Assembly: GCF_029892485.1 (NCBI RefSeq)
Contig: NZ_JARXVG010000003.1
Location: 248,001 to 312,000 of the forward strand
Reading direction: 5' to 3'
Origin: Variovorax boronicumulans
GTDB taxonomy: Bacteria > Pseudomonadota > Gammaproteobacteria > Burkholderiales > Burkholderiaceae_C
DNA: 64,000 nt
The notes beneath the pieces were generated by a model that was not told the DNA's origin, ran no database searches, and worked only from the letters and a program-made list of their open reading frames with translations. The first letter of the stretch is position 1; each line of letters begins with the position of its first letter. Positions 36,301 to 45,476 of the stretch are shown here, piece after piece. The position numbers and the translations under genes were made by a program.

Positions 36301-38552
36301 CTTCTCTTGCTTCTCCTCCGGTGTCCTCGGCTCCGGTCGTTGCGCCGCCGCGCGACGATGACGATGTCATCCATCTGTCCGAATACCTCGACATCCTGAT
36401 CGATCGCAAATGGTTGGTGGCCGGCATTACTTTCGTCGCCGTCGCATTGGGTGTTGCCTACGCGCTGCTGTCCACGCCCATCTACCAGTCCAATTTGGTG
36501 GTCCAGGTCGAGGACTCGGCGCCCGACGCGAAGAACTTTCTTGGTGATACGGCCAACCTGTTCGACGTGAAGACGCCGGCAACTGGCGAAATCCAAATCC
36601 TTCGGTCACGAATGATCATGGGCGGAGCGGTCGAGGCAACGCGTCTGTACATCGACGCGCAGCCTCGCCGTATTCCGCTTATCGGCGATTGGCTTTCAAG
36701 GCGCGCCAAGGAATTGTCGGAGCCCGGGCTCCTTGGCATGGATGGCTACGTGTCGGGCACGGAGGCAATAGACATCGCCAAGTTCGATGTGCCTGCCCCA
36801 CTCGAAGACCAGCAGCCATTCGTCATCACCGCACAGGCCGGTGGCCAGTACACGCTCTCGCATCCCGACCTGCCGGCTCCGCTGACGGGCGCTGTCGGTA
36901 CGCTGCTGAGCCAGGCGGGGCCTGACGGCACCATCACGCTGATGGTGTCGAAGCTCAATGGAAAGTCCGGTGCCGAGTTCGTGGTCTCGCGCGCCTCCCT
37001 GCTCACGACCACTGAGGATCTGCAAAAGCGGGTGCAGCTCAGTGAGCAGGGCAAGCAATCGAACGTGATCAGCGTGACGCTCGAAGACAGTGACCGAGAC
37101 CGCTTGCGACGAGTCCTCAATGCAATCGGTGCGCAGTATGTGCGTCAGAACATCGAGCGCAAGGCGGCCGAAGCTGAGAAGACGCTTGAATTCCTCGGCG
37201 ACCAACTGCCCGAGTTCAAGAAGCAGCTCGAGGTCTCCGAAGATGCCTACGCGAGCTTCCGCAACAAGAACGGCACCATTGCCTTCGATGAGGAAGCCAA
37301 GGCCATGTTGAACCAGACCGTTGAGTTGCGAAAGCAACTGCTCGAATCGGAGCAGTTGCGGCGCGACCTGCGCTCGCGTTTTACCGCGACGAACCCCAAA
37401 GTGGGCGTGATCGATGGACAGATATCTGCCCTCCGCCGCGAGCTCGATCAAATTGACAACCGAGTGAGCGCCATGCCGGTTGTTCAGCGTGATGCGTTGC
37501 GCTTGGAGCGCGACGTCCGTGTCAACGGTGAGCTCTACAAATCGCTGCTCAACAGTTCGTTGCAATTGCGCTTGGTCAAGGAGGGCAAGGTCGGCAATGT
37601 GCGTTTGCTCGACAAGGCGACCGAGCCAAAAAGACCTGTGAAGCCACAAAAGCCTCTGATCGTCGCCCTGTCGCTGGTGCTGGGCCTGCTCGCCGGCATC
37701 GCCTTCGCCATCGTGCGCAGCAAGATGGCCAGCGGCATCAACAACCCGCAGGAGATCGAGGACCGCCTTGGCCTGAACGTTTACTCCGTCGTCCCACTTG
37801 CCATCGAGCAAGAACGGATCGGACAGCGCATTGCAGGCGGTGTAGGTGGGGTCCAGGTATTGGCCATCAACGAGCCAGAAAGCCTGGCTGTAGAAAGTTT
37901 GCGCAACCTGCGCATCTCTCTGCAGTTGGCCTTGATGGAGACCGACAACAACCGCGTTCTCATCACCGGCGCCACGCCAGGGGTTGGCAAGAGCTTCGTT
38001 TCAGGCAATTTCGCGGCCATCATGGCCGAGGCCGGCCGGCGCGTATTGCTGATCGACGCCGACTTGCGCAAGGGCCATCTCCACACTGCATTCGGCTTGC
38101 CCCGCAAGGGTGGACTGGCGGACGTCCTCGCAGGTGAGATGACGAGCGAGCAGGCGATTCATAGCCAGGTGACTCCCAATCTCGACGTTCTCACCACTGG
38201 CAACTACCCGTTCAACCCTGCGAGCATGATGCTGTCGTCGACGCTGAGGGATTTCCTGGAAACCATGTCGGCACGCTACGACCTGGTGGTGATCGACAGC
38301 CCGCCTGTGCTGGTGGCAGCCGATGCTGCAGCGGTCGCGGCGCACGCCGGCGCGATCCTGCTGGTGGCTCGCGACAACCTCACGCAGCTCGGCGAGCTCA
38401 GCGAAAGCGTCAAGCGTCTGGCCCATGCAGGCCAACGGGTCAGCGGTGTCGTCTTCAACGGCATGGACCTTTCGCGCCGGCATTACGGCAGCTACGGCTA
38501 CAAGTACGGCGGCTACCGCTACACCGAATACAAATACAAGGACGCCGTTTGA
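36297..38552 (+). CDS. wzc: Polysaccharide co-polymerase/tyrosine autokinase (Wzc, BY-kinase)
   Basis: 751 aa from ATG 36297. A Wzz domain with flanking membrane helices (residues ~40-60 and ~455-475) encloses a periplasmic coiled-coil region. The kinase domain has Walker A GATPGVGKS (Lys565), Walker A' LLIDADLRKG and Walker B VVIDSPPV. The C-terminus ends in a tyrosine cluster (YGSYGYKYGGYRYTEYKY), the autophosphorylation tail. It controls chain length and export together with Wza and Wzb. Confidence 0.95.
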   Translation: MTSLASPPVSSAPVVAPPRDDDDVIHLSEYLDILIDRKWLVAGITFVAVALGVAYALLSTPIYQSNLVVQVEDSAPDAKNFLGDTANLFDVKTPATGEIQILRSRMIMGGAVEATRLYIDAQPRRIPLIGDWLSRRAKELSEPGLLGMDGYVSGTEAIDIAKFDVPAPLEDQQPFVITAQAGGQYTLSHPDLPAPLTGAVGTLLSQAGPDGTITLMVSKLNGKSGAEFVVSRASLLTTTEDLQKRVQLSEQGKQSNVISVTLEDSDRDRLRRVLNAIGAQYVRQNIERKAAEAEKTLEFLGDQLPEFKKQLEVSEDAYASFRNKNGTIAFDEEAKAMLNQTVELRKQLLESEQLRRDLRSRFTATNPKVGVIDGQISALRRELDQIDNRVSAMPVVQRDALRLERDVRVNGELYKSLLNSSLQLRLVKEGKVGNVRLLDKATEPKRPVKPQKPLIVALSLVLGLLAGIAFAIVRSKMASGINNPQEIEDRLGLNVYSVVPLAIEQERIGQRIAGGVGGVQVLAINEPESLAVESLRNLRISLQLALMETDNNRVLITGATPGVGKSFVSGNFAAIMAEAGRRVLLIDADLRKGHLHTAFGLPRKGGLADVLAGEMTSEQAIHSQVTPNLDVLTTGNYPFNPASMMLSSTLRDFLETMSARYDLVVIDSPPVLVAADAAAVAAHAGAILLVARDNLTQLGELSESVKRLAHAGQRVSGVVFNGMDLSRRHYGSYGYKYGGYRYTEYKYKDAV

Positions 38553-38675
38553 GGCATTCGCACTAAGCGTTTCGCAGAGTGATGCGGTGGTACTCACAGG
38601 TGATACATAAATACACAGTTTAGGGCCGCCGGATACCCTGAATGAGGGAGGCGAACGTGCAGCCTTCGGGGAGAA

Positions 38676-40691
38676 TTGTTATCTACTAAAAACAATTGGC
38701 CACCCGGAGTGAGATTCCTGTTCAACCGCCTTGCGGCACCCTTGCTTGCGTTGCCTCGCCCTGCCAAACGCTTTTTGGCGTTGGCTGTCGATGCCACTTT
38801 GTGCGTCCTGTGCGTCTGGGTAGCGTTCAGTCTTCGTTACGAGCAGTGGGTAACCCTTCGCGGAATCCAGTGGCTGGCCGTGGTTGTAGCCATCGTGGGT
38901 GCGCTGCCACTCTTCGTCGTTTCCGGGCTGTACCGCGCCATCTTCCGCTATGCCGGGCCTGCCGCATTGATGGCCATCGTGCGTGCCTGCACCTTCTTCG
39001 GCATTGGCTACGGCTTCGTGTTTTCGGTGATCGGTGTGAGCGGCGTGCCGCGCACCGTGGGCTTCCTGATGCCTCTGCTGCTGTTCATGGCGGTCGCCAG
39101 CTCGCGCATGTTTGCGCGCTACTGGCTGGGCGGCATGTACCTGAGCGCGATCGATCGCAAGGCGCTGCCGCAGGTGGTGATCTATGGCGCCGGCGGTGCC
39201 GGGGTGCAACTGGCTGCCGCATTGACCCAGAGCCGCGAGATGCTGGTTCGTGCCTTTGTCGATGACGCCAAGCACCTCCAGGGCAACACCCTTCACGGCC
39301 TGCCCATCCATTCCCCGGAGTGGCTCAAGGAGAACGCCGTAAGACTGGGCATTACCGATGTCCTCTTGGCCATGCCTACGGCCAGCCGTGCGCGCCGGGC
39401 CGAAATCCTCAACCAGCTGTTGCCGTTGTATTTGCATGTGCGCACGCTCCCGGCGCTGGCCGACCTAGCGAACGGGAGAGTGCAGGTTCAGGATCTGCAC
39501 GAAGTCGACATCGAAGACCTGCTGGGGCGCGATCCCGTCGCGCCAATGAACGATTTGCTGCACAGGAACATTCGCCATCAGGTCGTGTTGGTGACGGGAG
39601 CGGGCGGCTCCATCGGCAGCGAGTTGTGCCGGCAGATCGTGCAGCTGTCGCCGAAGACGCTGCTGCTGGTGGAGATGAATGAGTTCGCGCTCTACGGCAT
39701 CCATCAGGAGCTCGAAGCGTTGGCGCCTCATGTTCATGTGGTCCCGTTGCTGGCTTCGGTATGCGATGCGGCGCGCTTGCGTGATGTGATGCGTGCCTGG
39801 CACCCTGACACCGTCTATCACGCGGCGGCCTACAAGCATGTGCCGTTGGTCGAGCACAACCCCATCGAAGGCGTGCGCAACAACGCGCTGGGCACGCTCA
39901 CGGCGGCGCAAGTCGCCATGGAATGCAAGGTTCGTCGCTTCGTGCTGATCAGCACGGACAAGGCAGTGCGGCCGACCAACATCATGGGCGCCAGCAAGAG
40001 GTTGGCCGAAATGACCTTGCAGGGGCTCGCGCAACAAAACTCCGGCACCTGCTTCTCGATGGTTCGTTTCGGCAACGTGCTGGGCTCCAGCGGCTCGGTG
40101 GTTCCACTGTTTCGTCGGCAGATCGAAGCGGGTGGCCCCATCACGCTGACGCATGCGGACATCACACGCTACTTCATGACGATTCCCGAGGCGGCGCAAC
40201 TGGTCATCCAGGCGAGCGCAATGGCCGAAGGCGGAGACGTGTTCGTGCTCGACATGGGGTCGCCGGTGCGCATCATCGATCTGGCTCGCCGTCTGGTCGA
40301 ACTGTCAGGGCGAACGGTGCGGGATGACGCCTCGCCCGATGGCGATATCGAACTCCAGATCACCGGCCTGCGGCCGGGCGAGAAGCTGTACGAGGAACTG
40401 CTGATCGGTGACAACGCCTTGCCGACGCCGCATCCGCGTGTGATGAAGGCGCACGAAGTTTGCCTCCCTCAGGAAGAGCTCTGGCGTCAGTTCGACGTGT
40501 TGAGCGCAGCGATTCGCAGCAGCGATGTGCCGGCACTGAAGCGCACGCTGCAGCAGATGATGCCCGGCTACCGCGCCCATGCGGAAGTGGTCGATTGGGT
40601 GCACATGGAGCGGCATCGCTCGGCGATGACCGTGGTGGACCGCACCGAAGAGAGCGCCAACTCGGACCTGCCCATAGCCATCGCGCTTTGA
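38676..40691 (+). CDS. wbpM: Membrane-bound UDP-GlcNAc 4,6-dehydratase (WbpM/PglF/CapD-like)
   Basis: 671 aa, TTG start at 38676 after CGGGGAGAA. About four N-terminal membrane helices precede a CoA-binding-like Rossmann domain (VVIYGAGGAGVQLA) and the catalytic SDR domain (VTGAGGSIGSELCRQI). The active site has LISTDKAVRPTNIMGASK, with Met-x3-Lys instead of Tyr-x3-Lys, as in WbpM. It makes UDP-4-keto-6-deoxy-GlcNAc for QuiNAc, FucNAc or bacillosamine. Full length. Confidence 0.93.
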   Translation: MLSTKNNWPPGVRFLFNRLAAPLLALPRPAKRFLALAVDATLCVLCVWVAFSLRYEQWVTLRGIQWLAVVVAIVGALPLFVVSGLYRAIFRYAGPAALMAIVRACTFFGIGYGFVFSVIGVSGVPRTVGFLMPLLLFMAVASSRMFARYWLGGMYLSAIDRKALPQVVIYGAGGAGVQLAAALTQSREMLVRAFVDDAKHLQGNTLHGLPIHSPEWLKENAVRLGITDVLLAMPTASRARRAEILNQLLPLYLHVRTLPALADLANGRVQVQDLHEVDIEDLLGRDPVAPMNDLLHRNIRHQVVLVTGAGGSIGSELCRQIVQLSPKTLLLVEMNEFALYGIHQELEALAPHVHVVPLLASVCDAARLRDVMRAWHPDTVYHAAAYKHVPLVEHNPIEGVRNNALGTLTAAQVAMECKVRRFVLISTDKAVRPTNIMGASKRLAEMTLQGLAQQNSGTCFSMVRFGNVLGSSGSVVPLFRRQIEAGGPITLTHADITRYFMTIPEAAQLVIQASAMAEGGDVFVLDMGSPVRIIDLARRLVELSGRTVRDDASPDGDIELQITGLRPGEKLYEELLIGDNALPTPHPRVMKAHEVCLPQEELWRQFDVLSAAIRSSDVPALKRTLQQMMPGYRAHAEVVDWVHMERHRSAMTVVDRTEESANSDLPIAIAL

Positions 40692-40841
40692 ATCGGCGGC
40701 AGGGCCGTGCGATGCAACGGCTGGCGGCTACCGCGGGCAGCGTGATGGCCATCCATGGCGCATCACGATCACTCTTCCAATTCGCACGCACATGGCTCGC
40801 AAGCAGCCAATTCAGCCCTGACCCATTGGGCTTGCCACCGT

Positions 40842-43800
40842 CTATCGCGCGTTCTCGAAATTGAGAATGTTGTCCCCGGCCTTAGGCTGGCTGTTCTCCG
40901 GCGCCGCAAAACTGAAGGCCCGCGGATCGCGCACCGATGTCATGTCATAGAGCGGATTGATCCGCCCCAGCTTCGCGCCGCCATCGCGCGTCAACGGTGA
41001 CCAGTTGAAGCCCGCCGAGAACTTGCTGGATTTCGGCAGCAGCGCATCGAAGGGCACCGAGATGTAGATGCCCTTGTCAAAACTGCCTTCACCAAACTGC
41101 GCCGCCGACACGTTGGTCTTGGTGGCGTAGACCCCCACCAATACGCCGTTGTCGAAACGTCGGCTGATGTCCAGCGTCACCCCGCGATCGCCGGCCAGGT
41201 ACTGGCCGACGCTGACTCTTGTCATCACGCCGTTCCAGCCCGTGTCCCAGTACAGCGTGGCATGGCCGGTGTTGACCTTGTAGTCGCGCAGGCCGAAGTC
41301 CTGCTTGAAGTCGCGTTGGCGCACATGGTTGATGTCGATGCCAAGGGCGAACTTGCTGCGCCATGGGCGATACAACCATTCGGCACCCACGCCGGCATAC
41401 ATGGATTCGAGCGCACCGCCGTAGACGCTGTAGTACTGGTCTTCGCTCAGCCGGCCCACGTGGGTCAGCTGGAACACCGGCATCGTCAGCCGCGCGGACG
41501 TGACGTACTCGCGCTGGTAGGTGCGCACCCGCGGCAGGCTGCTGGGCGCGGTGTAGGTGAACTTGTCGAAGTTGTCCAGCAAGCGCCAGTTGAGCGCGGC
41601 ATTCACCCATGTGCTCGGCGTGAAGCGGTATTCCGCCGTGGCCTGCGCGCCGAGCTGGTAGAGCATGAACGCATCGGGGCCGCCGAGGATCTGCGAGAAA
41701 TACGGCGTCACGCCGTAGGTGAACTTCTCGGTGCGGCGTTCCCATGGCGCCAGGTTCGCCGCCACGGGCTGCTGGGTGGACGCACTTGCCGCGGTGTCGC
41801 TGGCGGTCTTGTTCGGCGGAGGCAGGAAGAGCCGGTCTTCGCTGCTGTCCTGGGGCGGCGCGTAGTCGCGCTGGCTGGCCGCGCGCGCTTCGGCGGGCGA
41901 TTGCGCCTGGTAGTGCTCGGCGACCCATTCGGCCCTGTCGACGACCTGCGCACGCATCGCAAGGCCGCGCTCGTTGTAGTGCAGGATGAAGCTCTTGATC
42001 GTCGCGGGCGCATCGCGGTGCAGCACGGCAATGATCTGCTGCACGCGCGCCTGGCGGTAGACGGTGTTGCTCTCGGTGATCCACACATGCACGCCGCTGT
42101 CTTGCGCGGCGATGCGCTGGACCATCCATTCGGTGCGGGCCTCGATCTCGGCCGCCGTCGATGCCCAGCCCGGCGGGTTTTGAGGCGCCTGCGGCGTGAA
42201 GCGGGGCTGGGGCGGGTCGGCGGGCTTGGATGCCTTCAGCGATGCAAGGTTGGTGGACAGCGTGATGCCGACCATCAGCTTGTTGCCGCGTTCCAAGCCG
42301 GCGGTGAAGGCGACGCCGGGGGAGTAGCGGTATTCGAAGCCGACATTGAAGGGGCTGCGCTGCTTCTGGTTGTTCCCGAAGGGTTCGTTCTTGTAGTCGT
42401 TTCCTTCGTATTCAAGCTTGACCGTCAGCGGCTCCCAAGGAGTGCGCCACTCCACGCCGCCGAACAGAGCAGCAGGGCCACGGAAGTAAGTGCCAAAGTT
42501 GGTTTCGCCACCCGATACAGCAGTGATGGTGCGCTTCTCGAATCGACTGCTCAGAAGTGTCAGCGGATTCCGGATATTGCCGCTGTTGCCGAGATATCCC
42601 CATCCGATGCCGAGACTGAAGTCGAAATCGCCGTAGCGCTTGTTCGCAACCAAGTACTCGGAAGAAAACAACCCGGTCCCGCCGAGATCTCGAAAACCGA
42701 GCGCAAGCTCTGGCACATAAGCGGACTCACGCAAGAGCCTCACCTTGAGGTCGATGCTCTTGTCCTTGGTGCTCTGGCCGGTAGTGCTGGCTGCGTATGG
42801 CACGTTGCTGATCGACGTGTACCGGAAGCCACCTTCCAGCCAGTCCAGCGGCTGGAACATCACGTTCAACCGTGTGTAGGGCGACACATGGGACATCGAC
42901 GATCTGAAGTCGCCCGCTTGGCCCATGCGGGCGGTGGGTGTCTGGAGAAGGCCGGTTTCGCCCCAATCGTTGCCGCTGGTGCGGGTGGCGTTGTACTGCG
43001 GCGCGGCTTCGGGACGCACGGACACGGCGGTTGACGGCGTGCTTGCCTGCGCCGGAGCGGGTGGCTGCTGTGCCCCCGCTTGTGCCGGGGTGCCGACGGG
43101 CGCGTCGCCTTGAGGGGAGGGGCCCTGCGTGGCGAGAAACTTGATGATCCCCTCGGACGCCGCGACGAGGTCGGTCAGGTCCCGGGGAGCCGCCCAGATC
43201 CACGCGCCCGGCGCAGGTTCGTCCGAAGGCTGGCTGTTCCATGGGGCCACGCCCACGCGAGCGGTTCGTCCATCCGGCTGCGCAACCCAGGCCCAGTCGT
43301 GAGCGCCTCGAGGCTCGCAGGCTGCCACGTAGTCCCAGGCGGTCCGGCCGGCTTCATGGGTTACATGGCACAGCTCTCCGTTGGGGCGAACCACGGCGAT
43401 GGTCTTCAAATCGGGCGGTGCGGCAACCAGTTGCTGTCCGGCCGCCAAGACGGGGTCTTCTTCGGGATGCGCCTGCAGCCAGCGAGGGTCCACGATGCCG
43501 AGCGCCACCCGGCCTGTGACGGGCAAGCCCTGGAGCCAGGAAATCAGGCTCAGGCGGTCGACCTGCTCCGAGCGCGGTGAACGCCGGCTCGCCGATTCGA
43601 TGCGCACCAGCAAGGTGTTCTTGAGGAACTGCTGCGCCAGCCGTTCCTGGGGCACGCGCCACGCGAGACCGGCAGAGGCGGCATCGGCGGGCTGGCGCAG
43701 CAGCCAGGCGCTCAGGCGCTCGCCCGGACGCACATCGACGTCATTCGCCGATTCGTTTTTCGTGGCCGTGTCCAGCGGCTGCGCCGAGACGCCGAAACTT

Positions 43801-43874
43801 GCCGCCAACGCGCAAGCGATGGCCGCTCGACGAGGCCATTGCCGTTTGCCAATACCGCGAGCCCAGGGGTTCAT
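40842..43874 (-). CDS. GfcC/YjbG-GfcD/YjbH fusion, outer-membrane exopolysaccharide protein
   Basis: 1010 aa. A signal peptide (AAIACALAASFGVSAQ) is followed by a GfcC/YjbG-like region (residues ~45-235) ending WNSQPSDEPAPGAWIWAAP. A Pro/Ala/Gln linker (~255-300) leads to a YjbH-like part (~305-1000) made of amphipathic beta strands, consistent with an outer-membrane barrel. In E. coli these are two separate genes. The gene is the last of a three-gene minus-strand operon and is convergent with the wbpM-like gene. Confidence 0.82.
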   Translation of the reverse strand: MNPWARGIGKRQWPRRAAIACALAASFGVSAQPLDTATKNESANDVDVRPGERLSAWLLRQPADAASAGLAWRVPQERLAQQFLKNTLLVRIESASRRSPRSEQVDRLSLISWLQGLPVTGRVALGIVDPRWLQAHPEEDPVLAAGQQLVAAPPDLKTIAVVRPNGELCHVTHEAGRTAWDYVAACEPRGAHDWAWVAQPDGRTARVGVAPWNSQPSDEPAPGAWIWAAPRDLTDLVAASEGIIKFLATQGPSPQGDAPVGTPAQAGAQQPPAPAQASTPSTAVSVRPEAAPQYNATRTSGNDWGETGLLQTPTARMGQAGDFRSSMSHVSPYTRLNVMFQPLDWLEGGFRYTSISNVPYAASTTGQSTKDKSIDLKVRLLRESAYVPELALGFRDLGGTGLFSSEYLVANKRYGDFDFSLGIGWGYLGNSGNIRNPLTLLSSRFEKRTITAVSGGETNFGTYFRGPAALFGGVEWRTPWEPLTVKLEYEGNDYKNEPFGNNQKQRSPFNVGFEYRYSPGVAFTAGLERGNKLMVGITLSTNLASLKASKPADPPQPRFTPQAPQNPPGWASTAAEIEARTEWMVQRIAAQDSGVHVWITESNTVYRQARVQQIIAVLHRDAPATIKSFILHYNERGLAMRAQVVDRAEWVAEHYQAQSPAEARAASQRDYAPPQDSSEDRLFLPPPNKTASDTAASASTQQPVAANLAPWERRTEKFTYGVTPYFSQILGGPDAFMLYQLGAQATAEYRFTPSTWVNAALNWRLLDNFDKFTYTAPSSLPRVRTYQREYVTSARLTMPVFQLTHVGRLSEDQYYSVYGGALESMYAGVGAEWLYRPWRSKFALGIDINHVRQRDFKQDFGLRDYKVNTGHATLYWDTGWNGVMTRVSVGQYLAGDRGVTLDISRRFDNGVLVGVYATKTNVSAAQFGEGSFDKGIYISVPFDALLPKSSKFSAGFNWSPLTRDGGAKLGRINPLYDMTSVRDPRAFSFAAPENSQPKAGDNILNFENAR

Positions 43875-44635
43875 GTGCCAGAGCTTGCCGATCTACCGGC
43901 TGCGGGCGCGGGAGGTGTCCACTGTTCGAAGCTCATGCAGAAATCACTGGAGAGGCATTGCTCCGAATACACAACCTGGGGTGTTGCAGAAGCGCGCGAC
44001 AGGCCAAAGCGTGCCGCGGGCAGTGACGCCGCGGACGGGTGCGACACGCTGCGCTCTTCATACCAACGCAAGGAGGCCGGATCGACGCCTGCAAGGGAGG
44101 AGTTCGGGGGCGGGGGGATGGAAATACGGACGATCTCGTCGCGAATTCCGAAGCGGTAGCCGGGCATGAGATCGCGCAGTCGCGTGTAGCTTTGACTCGA
44201 ACCGCCTGCATTGGTCGGCGCATCGGCAGCCGTCCACGCAGGAAGGCCTGTGAGCCGAACGTTTCGCCAGTCGGTGCTGAGGCCCGTGGTGCCCACGAGC
44301 TGGCCGTTCAGGAGCCTGACGACTTCGCCGCTGCCGCTGTACCAAACTTCGACAGGGCCCTCGGGGCGCTGATCGATATAGCCGAGCACCATGAAAATGG
44401 TGCGGTCACCGATCTGGGTCCGCAAATAGCGATAGGCAGGATTGAAATCCGGCTGGGCCGCGACCTGGCCTTTGTACAAAAGCCGAGCGGCATCCAGCAT
44501 GGCTGAAGACCCGGAGGAACAACCGCCAACGCCCAAACAAAACGTTGCCCATAGGCAACGTTTTAAAAGTCGCGTGGCGAAACCAACGCGCGGAGCTTTC
44601 AGCGAATGCCCTCCCAGTGGGAGGGCACGCAGCAT
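43871..44635 (-). CDS. GfcB/YjbF-like capsule lipoprotein
   Basis: 254 aa from ATG 44635, which overlaps the upstream stop as TAATG; the open frame further upstream is out-of-frame reading of the small secreted protein gene. The lipobox is GVGGC (Cys39) after a long basic signal (RLLKRCLWATFCLGVGGC). The mature part has YRYLRTQIGDRTIFMVLGY and a long soluble domain, as in YjbF. The stop overlaps the fused GfcC-D start (ATGA). Confidence 0.82.
   Translation of the reverse strand: MLRALPLGGHSLKAPRVGFATRLLKRCLWATFCLGVGGCSSGSSAMLDAARLLYKGQVAAQPDFNPAYRYLRTQIGDRTIFMVLGYIDQRPEGPVEVWYSGSGEVVRLLNGQLVGTTGLSTDWRNVRLTGLPAWTAADAPTNAGGSSQSYTRLRDLMPGYRFGIRDEIVRISIPPPPNSSLAGVDPASLRWYEERSVSHPSAASLPAARFGLSRASATPQVVYSEQCLSSDFCMSFEQWTPPAPAAGRSASSGT
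44539..44564 (-). terminator. Terminator-like hairpin inside the gfcB-like coding start
   Basis: AAAACGTTGCC, loop CATA, GGCAACGTTTT form a perfect 11-bp stem. Read on the minus strand it is followed by TTTTGTTT. It lies within codons ~24-32 of the gfcB-like gene (the signal peptide), so it may attenuate the operon after the first small gene. Confidence 0.5.
44608..44626. repeat. Perfect hairpin at the gfcA-gfcB junction
   Basis: GCCCTCCC, loop AGT, GGGAGGGC, a perfect 8-bp stem starting 9 bp inside the gfcB-like gene on the minus strand. It may influence translation or mRNA stability at the junction. Confidence 0.5.
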
Positions 44636-44931
44636 TAACGCGTGCCGGTGGTACCTGTGCCAGTACCGGTGCCAGGGATGATGACAAAGCCACCACCGCC
44701 ATTGCCACCGTTGCTGCTGGCGATGGCCACGAGCAGTGCGCTGCTGCCTGCAACTGCGCCCCATTGACCGGGGGTCAGGCCGCCGGTGGTTGCTGCGGTG
44801 GCGTTGGTAGCGCCAGCGGGTGCGGGGGTGGTGGTGTTGCTGGCAGGAGCGGGCGCCGGAGCCGGTGCTTGCGCGAATGCCGACGAAACTGCCAAGGCAG
44901 CAAGAGCAGCTGCCAGTTTGATCATCTTCAT
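44635..44931 (-). CDS. Small secreted Pro/Thr/Gly-rich protein (GfcA/YjbE-like)
   Basis: 98 aa from ATG 44931. A signal peptide (MIKLAAALAALAVSSAFA) is followed by a PAPAPAPAS tract and a Thr/Ala/Gly-rich remainder ending GTGTGTTGTR. Low complexity prevents a firm homology call. Its place as first gene before the GfcB- and GfcC/D-like genes matches the gfcA/yjbE position. Its stop overlaps the next start (TAATG). Confidence 0.72.
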   Translation of the reverse strand: MKMIKLAAALAALAVSSAFAQAPAPAPAPASNTTTPAPAGATNATAATTGGLTPGQWGAVAGSSALLVAIASSNGGNGGGGFVIIPGTGTGTGTTGTR

Positions 44932-44965
44932 GGTAGTCCTAGTCCTCTCAAATTTCTTGTGGTCG

Positions 44966-44995
44966 AGGGTAGCACGCATTACAAGTGGGTCGCAA
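44966..44995 (-). promoter_or_regulatory. Candidate promoter of the gfc-like operon
   Basis: On the minus strand TTGCGA (44990-44995) and TACCCT (44966-44971) are 18 bp apart, 35 bp before the first start codon. Resembles a sigma-70 promoter with a weak -10; no other evidence. Confidence 0.3.
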
Positions 44996-45060
44996 CCCAT
45001 TTCCCCCAGCGTGCACAGACGCAACTCGTTGGGGGTGTGACCATTCACTGTTGCCTTTGC

Positions 45061-45429
45061 TTACGAGACCGCGGCCCCGGTGCCTTCACCAACACCGCGC
45101 GGGAGCGGAAATTCCTCGGCGCTGAAAATCGTATGGAACACGGTTCCATCGAACATCTCGAAAAGGCCCTTGGAAACCTCGCGGCTTTCATGGCGCACGG
45201 GTGAGTCGAGTGCGCGTGCGATGTCCTCGCGGCTGGCATAACGGATGGCCAGCACCATCGCTAGTTCGGGGTCGCTCACGTCGCTTTCGAGCTGGCGCAG
45301 CACGCGCACCTCCAGCGCGCCGGGGAAGCGCGTCCATAGCGGCACGAGCTTCTCGTGTACATAGCGGGTGAAGGTGTCCTCCAGGCCGGGTTTGACCTGG
45401 CCCCTGAAAAACGCGCAGCGGATGAACAT
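45061..45429 (-). CDS. Small dimeric alpha/beta-barrel-like protein
   Basis: 122 aa. The pattern FIRCAFFRGQVKPGLEDTF, then VHEKLVPLWTRFPGALEVRVLRQ and ELAMVLAIRYASRED resembles the ferredoxin-like fold of stress-responsive/ABM or EthD-type proteins, which act as dimers. The activity is unknown. It is third in a minus-strand operon with an SDR and a beta-hydroxyacid dehydrogenase, 47 bp after the latter, which suggests a role in sugar-acid turnover. Confidence 0.7.
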   Translation of the reverse strand: MFIRCAFFRGQVKPGLEDTFTRYVHEKLVPLWTRFPGALEVRVLRQLESDVSDPELAMVLAIRYASREDIARALDSPVRHESREVSKGLFEMFDGTVFHTIFSAEEFPLPRGVGEGTGAAVS

Positions 45430-45476
45430 GATTTTTGTGTCCTTGATTGGATGTGCAGCAATGGGTCGGTGCGCGT

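Noticed and set aside
40755..41000. A histidine-rich start (MAHHDHSSNSHAHGSQ) that looked like a metal-binding protein
   Set aside because: After about 20 residues it becomes the antisense of the GfcC-YjbH fusion gene; no ribosome site and no transporter motifs. A decayed gene fragment cannot be excluded.
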